Shown here: positions 27,431 through 33,870 of the stretch, one piece after another
How the letters are laid out: every line of letters begins with the position of its first letter
Numbering within the stretch: the stretch's first letter is position 1
Assembly: GCF_014269025.2 (NCBI RefSeq)
Contig: NZ_CP077094.1
Coordinates: 1,798,001 to 1,862,000 of the forward strand
DNA: 64,000 nt
From: Pseudomonas promysalinigenes
GTDB lineage: Bacteria; Pseudomonadota; Gammaproteobacteria; Pseudomonadales; Pseudomonadaceae
Direction of reading: 5' to 3'
Translations under genes and position numbers: made by a program
The notes under the pieces: model-generated
The model's input: the letters and a program-made list of their open reading frames with translations, nothing else
Told to the model about the DNA's origin: nothing
Databases searched by the model: none

Positions 27431-28753
27431 TCATGAGTCCCAGATGGCGCCGTAGGCAGGTATACCCTTGAGCTCCAACTGCTGTACCAGATTGCGGGTT
27501 ATGGCCTGGTTGGCAATGCATATCACGGCTTGCGCAGGGTGGTTGCGCAAGGTTGCGAGGGTCAGGGCCAGTAAGTCGGGTTTGCCGTGCTGGTCGCTGT
27601 CCCAGATCTGCGCATGGGGTTGTGCCCAGAGCACTTCATCGACCAGCTCCTGTCCATACGTGGCCACAGGGTTGCGCGTGACCCACAGCAGGCGGCAGGG
27701 TACTTGGCCTGCGAGCAAATGTGGCAAGACCGGCCCAATACCGCTACCCGTTGCCACATATAGCACCGAGCTGAACAGCCTTTCGACTCGCGCGACTCCA
27801 GCTGTGGGCACCCCTTTTACCCACACGTGCGAGGGAGGGCTGTCGATCAACCGCCCTGTCCAGTCGCCCGCGCGTGAAATGACCAGGCGAAAGCCACTGC
27901 GTCCGGGCGTGGGTATATTGGCGAAGGCATGCCACTGCCCGAGTGGGTGATGGCTGATGCTGGTAGAGGATCCGGCAAACGGCGTTACACCATGATCGAA
28001 ATGAGCCACGAGCGCGTGGCTACTCGGTTTGTCGAACCTCACCGGTACTTTGCGCAATTGCAACCAGGGCGCGATGATGCAAGCAGTCAGCAGGCAGAGT
28101 AACCAAGCTGTCGGTGTTTGCAGCCACAGGCTCCAATGCGCGTCGGGCACCCCTTGTCGGTAACTGACCAGGCTTTGAACCCACAGCAGAAGCAATGCGC
28201 TCCAACCACCAAGCCGGTGAACCTGTTCGAAGCGATCATGCCAGCGGCTGCGAATTTGCGGCAGGGCCATGACGCATAATGACGCGGTCAGCACCACCAG
28301 GGCAGCGCTGCTGCTCAGCAGTACCAGAGACACTGGCTCGCCATACCAGGCTTGGCTGCTCAGCCCCCAGGCATAAAGGGTGAACCAGGCTGTGGCTGCC
28401 ACTGCCGCAGCGCTATGCAAACCGCCAAAATGGTAGACCTTTGCCAGGTTGCGGCGCAGCCACAACGGCCAATGCAATGGTGCACGCAGCACCAACCCAA
28501 AAAGCAGGTTGATGACCCGCTGTTGACGAATCACGATCGCCAACGCCAGATTCGCCAAGCTCAGGTCCAGCAGATGCTGCAACGTTGCCGAGGGCACCGG
28601 CCAAGCCCAGTGCAGCGCGCAAAACACGGCGAAGTTGCAGGCAAGCACCAGTGCGAACAAGCGTTGGTAGTGAGCAAGATCGGGGTGACTAACCAGTTGG
28701 CGCCAGCGGCTCGGTGCTCTGGAGAATGAATCGTTCGATACGGGCGCATTCAT
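27431..28753 (-). CDS. Membrane flavoprotein reductase (ferric-reductase-like), partner of adenylation enzyme
   Basis: This 440-residue protein has about six predicted membrane helices in its first 245 residues. Conserved-looking His residues in them (KVYHFGGLHSA and EQVHRLGGW) could bind heme. Cytosolic flavin/NAD(P)H domains follow, with a flavin-like segment (GFRLVISRAGDWTGRL) and the nucleotide motif YVATGSGIGPVLPHLL. This is the layout of ferric reductase/NADPH oxidase-type enzymes. Its ATG overlaps the stop of the upstream adenylation-enzyme gene by four bases, so the two are made together. The electron acceptor is unknown; it could reduce the acyl-adenylate product or a related metabolite. 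No Fur box was found upstream of the pair, which argues against simple iron reduction. Confidence 0.72.
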   Translation of the reverse strand: MNAPVSNDSFSRAPSRWRQLVSHPDLAHYQRLFALVLACNFAVFCALHWAWPVPSATLQHLLDLSLANLALAIVIRQQRVINLLFGLVLRAPLHWPLWLRRNLAKVYHFGGLHSAAAVAATAWFTLYAWGLSSQAWYGEPVSLVLLSSSAALVVLTASLCVMALPQIRSRWHDRFEQVHRLGGWSALLLLWVQSLVSYRQGVPDAHWSLWLQTPTAWLLCLLTACIIAPWLQLRKVPVRFDKPSSHALVAHFDHGVTPFAGSSTSISHHPLGQWHAFANIPTPGRSGFRLVISRAGDWTGRLIDSPPSHVWVKGVPTAGVARVERLFSSVLYVATGSGIGPVLPHLLAGQVPCRLLWVTRNPVATYGQELVDEVLWAQPHAQIWDSDQHGKPDLLALTLATLRNHPAQAVICIANQAITRNLVQQLELKGIPAYGAIWDS

Positions 28754-30285
28754 GGTGTCACCTGCGCCGCAGCCAGCAGCTCACGCAGTACGGCGCGGTC
28801 GATCTTGCCGCGACCCGTGAGCGGAAGCTCTTCGAGCAAGGTCAGGCGCGTGGGCACGGCGTAGTAGGGCAGGCGCTCGCGGCAACGCAGCAATGCTTGC
28901 TCAATGTCCAAAGACATGGGGCTAGCGAACGCCACCAGTTGACGGTCATCGAGTTTCAAGGCCGCTGCGCGATTGCAGCCAGGCAGGCTCTCGAGCGCCG
29001 CAGCAACGGCATCTAGCTCAACGCGAAACCCGCGCACTTTGACTTGGTCATCGCAGCGGCCCAAGTGTTCGAGTTCACCCGTGGCAGTCCAGCGTCCCAG
29101 ATCGCGGGTGCGGAACATGGTGCCGCCCAAAAAAGGGTCAGGACGATAGCGTTGTTCCGTCAGCAGGGCATTGTTGACGTATCCCTGGCTGACGCCAGCT
29201 CCGCCTGCCCACATCTCGCCGACGTCGCCGATCGCACAAGGAACCCCGTGCTCGTCCAGAATGTAGACCGAGTTGTTCGGCGTTGGCTTGCCAATAGTCA
29301 ACATGCTTGCAGCGCGGTAGCGGACCATGGTGTTGACGATCGTGGTTTCGGTGGGGCCGCAGCTGTTGTGGAAGCTGCAGTAGGCCGCCCAGCGCTCCGC
29401 CAGTGAAGGCGGGCAAGGCTCGCCCGCTACGGCGACGGTCTTGATATGGGGGCAACGGGCCGGATCCAGACGCGCCAGAATGGAGGGGGTGGCGATCAGG
29501 ATGCTGCAGTGCTGCGCCGTCGCAGCAATGTCCGCTTCGCGAATCAGCAACGTGCCACCGTGACAGAGGCAGCCGAGGATTTCCCAAGCCGCCATATCAA
29601 AGCCGATATGCAGGATCTGGCCAACGCGGTCGCCGGGTGCTATCCCGAGGTTTCCTGGGGCGCTGAATAGCAAGTTGCAGACATTCGCGTGGCTGACTTT
29701 GACACCATTTGGGATGCCTGTGGTGCCGGAGGTGAATAGGATGAAGCAGGTTGCCTGGCCCGACACCATTGGCGCGCGTATCGCTGGAGCTGAGGTTTGG
29801 CACGCCGTCTCGATGACTTGACACTCAACCCTCTCGGGTATCAGCGCGAGGTGGCAAGCCTGGGTCAGAACAAGGCGAACCTGGGCTGCCTCGATCACCT
29901 GTTCGACAAGCCGCGGCGGCGTGGTGCCTATGTCCACTGGCACGTAGGCCGCGCCGCATTTGAGGATGCCGAGCAGCCCCACCAGCATGTCGATCGACCG
30001 CCTCAGAAACAGGCCTACCGCATCCCCTTGCTGGACCCCAAGGCCAATCAGGTGGCTGGCAAACGCATTCGCTTTGGCGTCGAGCTCTCCGTAGGTGATC
30101 ATTTGCCCGCCATGCCGGGCGGCACAAATGTGGGGCTGTGACCTGGCCATGTCGGCGAAGCCGTGATGAACGTTCTGGTAAGGGATTTCGGCTACAACGC
30201 CGCTGCCATATTGCTCGAACAGTTGTCGATCCTGCTCGCTGAGGGATTGAAGTGCGGGCTGATGAAATTTCAACTTAGGCGGCAT
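28750..30285 (-). CDS. Stand-alone NRPS-type adenylation enzyme
   Basis: The 511-residue protein is one complete adenylation domain without condensation, thiolation or thioesterase parts. Core motifs are A3 LFTSGTTGIPNGVKVSH, A5 NSCGPTETTI, A7 RTRDLGRW, A8 CDDQVKVRGFRVELD and A10 LPLTGRGKID. The usual Lys of A3 (PKG) is Asn here, while the catalytic A10 Lys is kept. It should activate a carboxylic or amino acid as an adenylate, but the substrate cannot be read reliably. It is cotranslated with a membrane flavoreductase; no carrier protein or phosphopantetheinyl transferase gene is adjacent. The start has AGGAA about eight bases upstream. Confidence 0.8.
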   Translation of the reverse strand: MPPKLKFHQPALQSLSEQDRQLFEQYGSGVVAEIPYQNVHHGFADMARSQPHICAARHGGQMITYGELDAKANAFASHLIGLGVQQGDAVGLFLRRSIDMLVGLLGILKCGAAYVPVDIGTTPPRLVEQVIEAAQVRLVLTQACHLALIPERVECQVIETACQTSAPAIRAPMVSGQATCFILFTSGTTGIPNGVKVSHANVCNLLFSAPGNLGIAPGDRVGQILHIGFDMAAWEILGCLCHGGTLLIREADIAATAQHCSILIATPSILARLDPARCPHIKTVAVAGEPCPPSLAERWAAYCSFHNSCGPTETTIVNTMVRYRAASMLTIGKPTPNNSVYILDEHGVPCAIGDVGEMWAGGAGVSQGYVNNALLTEQRYRPDPFLGGTMFRTRDLGRWTATGELEHLGRCDDQVKVRGFRVELDAVAAALESLPGCNRAAALKLDDRQLVAFASPMSLDIEQALLRCRERLPYYAVPTRLTLLEELPLTGRGKIDRAVLRELLAAAQVTP

Positions 30286-30504
30286 GCAAACATTCCTATT
30301 CGAAAAGAAGGTTTGCTTACCGATAGGGGAAAACCTGCTTCTGAAACAGGGGCGAATTTGCTCGCGGCTTAAAAAAAGAAATCAGCTACAACCTTTGAGG
30401 GCGTGAGTTGCAAGTACCCATGCAGCGGATCCTACAGTTGCGGTGAGCATTCTCGATTACGCCACGCCCGGTGTCCTCGTAACCTGAGCGTGGCTCTGAG
30501 CGTA

Positions 30505-31653
30505 TCAGCGTAGTCCGTCCACCATGCTCGCCAATGTCTCAAGCACCGCACCCGCCAATCGCTTGGACCTTGCTCCCGACCAACCGGCCACCGGGTCCGG
30601 TGCGTCATCGTGATCCTTGAAAGGCATCTCCAGGGTCAGTGACAGACAGTCATGGGCCATGCCTACGGCATTGCATGCCAGCGAGGTATTCGCCTGGCCG
30701 GGCTCGTCACGGCTGTAGCCATGTGCGGTCTGGAAGTCCTGGGTCACGCTGCACAATGTCGTGCGGAACTGCTCTTCGAGCTTGGCCAGTCGCGGCGAGT
30801 AGCCCGGGTTGCCTTCGCATGCCGCCACGAACACATGGGGGATTTCCTCGTCGCCATGCACATCGATGAACGCATCCACTCCATACTGCTTCATTTGCGC
30901 CTGAGCGAAGAATACCTCTGGGCTGAGCTCGACACTGGCATCCTGCCAAGCCCGGTTCAAGTCCTTGCCCTTGAAGTTCGTGCGCAGGTGGCCGAGGAAA
31001 GCGCCATCGGGGTTCATGTTCGGGATCAGGTACAAGTCGGCCTTTTCCAGTAGCTTCTGAACCGTCGAGTCATTGGCCTGCAACTGGTCGATAACGCCTT
31101 CCATGAACCACTCGGCCATATGTTCGCCCGGATGTTGTTGAGCGATCAGCCAGAGCTTGCGTTTGCCAGGTGCGCCATCGCCGGCGCGCAACAGGGGAAT
31201 ATCCCTGCCTTGCACGCTGCGCCCATGGGCAAGCAGCTCCACGCCTGCAATCTGCTGGGCACGTTCGATCAACTGGTTGTGGCGGGCGCGGGGGTAGGGC
31301 TCGAAATACGCGAACCAGATCTGCTCCTGCTCAGCCTTGATCTCGAACGCCAGCGCCTTGCCATCGAACTGGCTTGGCACCCGGAACCAGCGCTGCTGGT
31401 CGTAGGAGGCCACAGCGTTGTAGCCGCTCCAGGCGTTCTGGTAGGACGACTGGCCGGCGTTGTCCAGGCTGAAGCGATGGGCCTGCCCCGGCGTCAGGCC
31501 GCTGACCTTGAAGTGGAACCATTGGAAATGCCCGCTGTTGGTGTCAGGGCGGATGGCCAGGTGTACTTGGGCCGGATTGCTGGCATCAATTACCTGGATG
31601 TTGCCGGAATCGAAATCGCAGTCGATTTGCAGGGGGGACAGCGTCACGGTCAT
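30505..31653 (-). CDS. M14 family zinc carboxypeptidase (cytosolic carboxypeptidase-like)
   Basis: This 382-residue protein has the N-terminal beta domain typical of the cytosolic carboxypeptidase (Nna1/AGBL-like, M14D) group, then a carboxypeptidase domain. Zinc ligands His174 and Glu177 (QQHPGEHMAEW) and His266 (IDVHGDEE), substrate residues in NMNPDG and DLNRAW, and catalytic Glu342 (LTLEMPF) are all present. There is no signal peptide, so it should act in the cytoplasm on peptide C-termini. The physiological substrate is unknown in bacteria. The start MTVTLSPLQ has GAGGAG six bases upstream; a longer frame to 31782 is not supported. Confidence 0.88.
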   Translation of the reverse strand: MTVTLSPLQIDCDFDSGNIQVIDASNPAQVHLAIRPDTNSGHFQWFHFKVSGLTPGQAHRFSLDNAGQSSYQNAWSGYNAVASYDQQRWFRVPSQFDGKALAFEIKAEQEQIWFAYFEPYPRARHNQLIERAQQIAGVELLAHGRSVQGRDIPLLRAGDGAPGKRKLWLIAQQHPGEHMAEWFMEGVIDQLQANDSTVQKLLEKADLYLIPNMNPDGAFLGHLRTNFKGKDLNRAWQDASVELSPEVFFAQAQMKQYGVDAFIDVHGDEEIPHVFVAACEGNPGYSPRLAKLEEQFRTTLCSVTQDFQTAHGYSRDEPGQANTSLACNAVGMAHDCLSLTLEMPFKDHDDAPDPVAGWSGARSKRLAGAVLETLASMVDGLR

Positions 31654-31788
31654 GTGCGGCTCCTCAAGACTTGTTGTGAGGGTACTGTACACCGCCTGAA
31701 GGTCCGAGGTGTGTGCTGCGGGGTTGACTGTGATCACTATTGGCTGTGGAACGCGAGGAATAGAGCTTGTGCGGGGCGACACACTGGC

Positions 31789-32304
31789 TCAGGCCCAAAA
31801 CCCTAATAGCATCAGCGCCGCCACACCGATGCCCATCGCCAACGAACACCCACCTAAAGAAATCGCCGTCCGCCCATGGCGATACCAGCCATCGAGCCCC
31901 AACGCTCGCGCCGGTGCCAGCAGGCTGCGCCAGCGCAATTCGGTTTCATGAAAGGCTTGCAGGTGCTCGGGTGCCGCATCCAGCCAGCGGCGAAAATCGA
32001 TGCGCTCGCAGGCAGTCACATCAGGGCTCTGCAGCCGCACGTACCATTGCCCGGCTACCCGGGCGTTGGCATCTGCGCCTGGCTGCACGGCCTGCAGGGC
32101 TAGGTGCATGTTGCGTTCGATACTGAGCACAGGCAGGTCAAGGCGCTTGGCGATCGTGGCGTAATCCAACTGATCAAGTCGGTTGAGCAGAAACACTTGC
32201 TGCACGCGCCTGGGCAGACGTTTGAGGGCGTAAAGCCGCTGATATTCGCCAGCCTGGTCATGGGCGCAGGCCTGGGGCTCGATCGGTAATGGCAAACGAT
32301 TCAT
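31789..32304 (-). CDS. Miniature sigma-region-4 / FecR-N fusion membrane protein
   Basis: The 171-residue protein looks like a hybrid of an iron-starvation sigma factor and its FecR regulator. Residues about 24-70 (LPRRVQQVFLLNRLDQLDYATIAKRL) match sigma-70 region 4, residues about 83-125 (GQWYVRLQSPDVTACERIDFRRWLDAAPEHLQAF) match the cytoplasmic N-terminal domain of FecR-type anti-sigma factors, and residues about 150-169 form one membrane helix. Sigma region 2 and the whole FecR periplasmic domain are absent. It may be a degraded remnant or a small regulator that titrates sigma or anti-sigma partners. Start MNRLPLP has GGAG seven bases upstream; a Fur box lies 62 bases before it. Confidence 0.75.
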   Translation of the reverse strand: MNRLPLPIEPQACAHDQAGEYQRLYALKRLPRRVQQVFLLNRLDQLDYATIAKRLDLPVLSIERNMHLALQAVQPGADANARVAGQWYVRLQSPDVTACERIDFRRWLDAAPEHLQAFHETELRWRSLLAPARALGLDGWYRHGRTAISLGGCSLAMGIGVAALMLLGFWA

Positions 32305-32365
32305 GGGCAGCTCCGTGCAGGCGGGCGGGTGCATCCTCCGTGATGCGGAAATAGCGTAGGCTAGA

Positions 32366-32380
32366 TGATATTGATTCTCA
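32366..32380 (-). promoter_or_regulatory. Fur box upstream of the sigma/FecR-like gene
   Basis: TGATATTGATTCTCA matches 14 of 15 bases of the common Pseudomonas Fur-box core TGATAATGATTCTCA. It lies 62 bases upstream of the start at 32304, consistent with repression by Fe-Fur. Confidence 0.7.
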
Positions 32381-32476
32381 AGTGCTTATTTCGCAAAGAT
32401 TTGTAATGGACGTTCACGCCCTGAAACACTTTTGCTATCATCCCCGGCATCAAAGATCTTCATTAGCCTGAAGAGC

Positions 32477-32510
32477 CAAAAAAAAGACCCGGCAAAAAGC
32501 CGGGTCAAAA
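32477..32510 (-). terminator. Intrinsic terminator of prrF
   Basis: On the minus strand GACCCGGC-TTTTT-GCCGGGTC is an 8-bp stem followed by eight T. It ends prrF and would also stop any read-through from the DUF3077 gene upstream on the same strand. Confidence 0.92.
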
Positions 32511-32587
32511 ACCGTGATTAGCCTGATGAGGAGATAATCTGGAGCGACCTAAGCTCCGGGTTATCCAGCAGATCTCGCGATCAGCTG
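32478..32587 (-). ncRNA. prrF: PrrF-type iron-responsive small RNA
   Basis: Read on the minus strand, the segment contains the conserved PrrF core, with TTATCTCCTCATCAGGCTAA followed by TCACGGTTTTTGACCCGGC, and ends in a strong terminator. A 5' part with GATCGCGAGATC-like pairing resembles PrrF 5' hairpins. PrrF is the Pseudomonas counterpart of RyhB: made when iron is low, it base-pairs with mRNAs of iron-rich proteins such as aconitases and superoxide dismutase. The start is inferred from a TATTAT -10 and TTGACT -35 overlapped by a Fur box. Length is about 110 bases, as expected. Only one copy is present here. Confidence 0.9.
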
Positions 32588-32592
32588 AGTGC

Positions 32593-32611
32593 AATAATAA
32601 TCGTTATCATT
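32593..32611 (-). promoter_or_regulatory. Fur box over the prrF promoter
   Basis: AATAATAATCGTTATCATT matches 12 of 19 positions of the classical Fur box. It covers the -10 (TATTAT, 32594-32599 on the minus strand) and most of the spacer to the -35 (TTGACT, 32616-32621), so Fe-Fur would block RNA polymerase directly. Confidence 0.8.
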
Positions 32612-32728
32612 TGCCAGTCAAATGAATTTTCGTTTATCCGGTGAAAATTTTTCCGGTGCCCTTCCTTGGCCTGGCGAATGGGGCCTTTCGCCGGGCCGCG
32701 GCCATCACACTCACACCTTGTTGCCTTG

Positions 32729-33040
32729 CTAGAGCCCATTCTGCAGGGCGCGCTGATGTTCCAGCAGGGCCCTGGCCATATCAATCATGTGCATCAGCGC
32801 GAAAGTGAGTTCGCGGGTGCTGCCATCCTGGTGGGTGGCGGTTTCATGGGCAGTGGCCGCAGCGCAGCGCAGCAGCTCTATGGCGTGGTCCTGCGCCTGC
32901 TCGGCAGTGACGCCCTCGTGCAAGGTCCATATGCGGTTCTGCGCACTCGGACGCGTGGGGTTCGGGTTGAGGTAGTAATCCAGGGCGCGGCGTGCCGCTT
33001 CGCTGTCCAAATCTGTTACGTCGTCTTTCGGTGGTTTCAT
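32729..33040 (-). CDS. DUF3077 family protein
   Basis: The 103-residue product starts MKPPKDDVTDLDSEA and has the DUF3077 pattern: a central LHEGVTAEQAQDHAIELLRCAAATAHE, then a C-terminal helix LTFALMHMIDMARALLEH. The family is confined largely to pseudomonads and has no known function. An ATG seven codons upstream (33061) is an alternative; AGGTATCAGG precedes the chosen start. It is divergent from an XRE/S24-type regulator, with two palindromes between them that could be operators. It lies 142 bases upstream of prrF on the same strand. Confidence 0.8.
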   Translation of the reverse strand: MKPPKDDVTDLDSEAARRALDYYLNPNPTRPSAQNRIWTLHEGVTAEQAQDHAIELLRCAAATAHETATHQDGSTRELTFALMHMIDMARALLEHQRALQNGL

Positions 33041-33086
33041 CCTGATACCTGCTAGCGCCAATGGGGAAAGGGTTCAGGTCGATGAT

Positions 33087-33101
33087 AATACCTACAGTAT
33101 T
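33087..33101. promoter_or_regulatory. Palindromic operator candidate 1
   Basis: AATAC-CTACA-GTATT is a perfect 5-bp inverted repeat in the 130-base divergent region between the DUF3077 gene and the XRE/S24 regulator. It shares its arms with the second palindrome at 33121-33137 and is probably bound by that regulator. Confidence 0.6.
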
Positions 33102-33120
33102 TTCACGGGCTTCCGCAAAT

Positions 33121-33137
33121 AATACTGAATGTGTATT
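33121..33137. promoter_or_regulatory. Palindromic operator candidate 2
   Basis: AATAC-TGAATGT-GTATT has the same arms as the palindrome at 33087 with a spacer two bases longer. The centres are 35 bases apart, so two repressor dimers could bind on the same or near-same DNA face, as in phage-type operators. Confidence 0.55.
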
Positions 33138-33170
33138 GAGCGCTTGGAGGCAGTCCGTATCGTGCCAGCG

Positions 33171-33836
33171 ATGAATATGGATAAATGGATTGCCCTCGTC
33201 CGTCACCGGATGGAGGAGCTAGGGCTCACTCAAGAGCAGCTTGCCGAGCGCGTTGGCGTGTCTCAAGGCAGCGTAGGGCATTGGGTGAACAAGCGGCGAC
33301 AGCCAAAGATCGAGTCGATGAACCGCACCTTCGTCGAGATCGGTATGCCCCACTACAGCGTCAGCCTGCAACTGCGTATCCACGGCGCGGTTGGCGAGGA
33401 GCGTGGCCTATACGATGTTGACGATAGTGATACTGATCTCGATCTCATGCAATACATCGTGTGCTTCCGCTACCCCGTTGTGGCCTGGGATGAGCTGGGT
33501 GCTGCCGAGGGTGCCGCCCCTTGCGTGTTCGAGCAGACCGACTACCTGGCCCAGGGCAAAGCCTTCTGGCTGACCGTGGAAAACGATGCCATGAGTTCGG
33601 CCACTGGCCGCAGCGTGCCCCAGGGTATGCGGATTCTGGTCGATCCTGGGCTGGAGGCGGAGACCGGTCGGCTGGTGATTGCCCGCCAGCCCGGCAGAAA
33701 GGCATTTTTACGTGAACTGGCCGAGGAGGGCGGGCAGCAGTATCTGAAAGCGCTCAACCCCAGCTATCCGACGCACGTGTGTGAAGAGGGCTGTGAATTC
33801 CTCGGCGTTGTCGTGCGGGCACACGGGGCATTCTAG
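33171..33836 (+). CDS. XRE-family repressor with degenerate S24 (LexA/CI-like) peptidase domain
   Basis: The 221-residue protein has an N-terminal XRE helix-turn-helix (LTQEQLAERVGVSQGSVGHWVNKRR) like that of PrtR and phage CI proteins, and a C-terminal S24 domain. In related repressors the catalytic Ser lies in DSMTS and the Lys in TFKR; here the matching segments read DAMSS (Ala140) and AFLR (Leu180), so self-cleavage is probably lost. The domain may serve only for dimerisation. It is divergent from the DUF3077 gene across two palindromes. The start is uncertain: GGAGG at 33145-33149 is far from ATG 33171, and GTG 33162 and ATG 33177 are also possible. Confidence 0.85.
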   Translation: MNMDKWIALVRHRMEELGLTQEQLAERVGVSQGSVGHWVNKRRQPKIESMNRTFVEIGMPHYSVSLQLRIHGAVGEERGLYDVDDSDTDLDLMQYIVCFRYPVVAWDELGAAEGAAPCVFEQTDYLAQGKAFWLTVENDAMSSATGRSVPQGMRILVDPGLEAETGRLVIARQPGRKAFLRELAEEGGQQYLKALNPSYPTHVCEEGCEFLGVVVRAHGAF

Positions 33837-33841
33837 ACTCA

Positions 33842-33865
33842 AAAGGCCGCGCAGCGGCCCTTTGG
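33842..33865. terminator. Terminator between XRE regulator and liuD
   Basis: AAAGGCCGC-GCA-GCGGCCCTTT forms a stem with one bulge, flanked by A on one side and TTTGGTT on the other. It lies between two convergent genes and probably ends both. Confidence 0.7.
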
Positions 33866-33870
33866 TTATC

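Noticed and set aside
28750..30285. Adenylation gene as the start of a siderophore NRPS cluster
   Set aside because: Only one adenylation domain is present, with no condensation or carrier domains, transporter or Fur box around it.
33178..33210. Possible prophage region suggested by the CI-like repressor
   Set aside because: No integrase, structural or lysis genes and no att-like repeats are nearby; the repressor sits among ordinary chromosomal genes.
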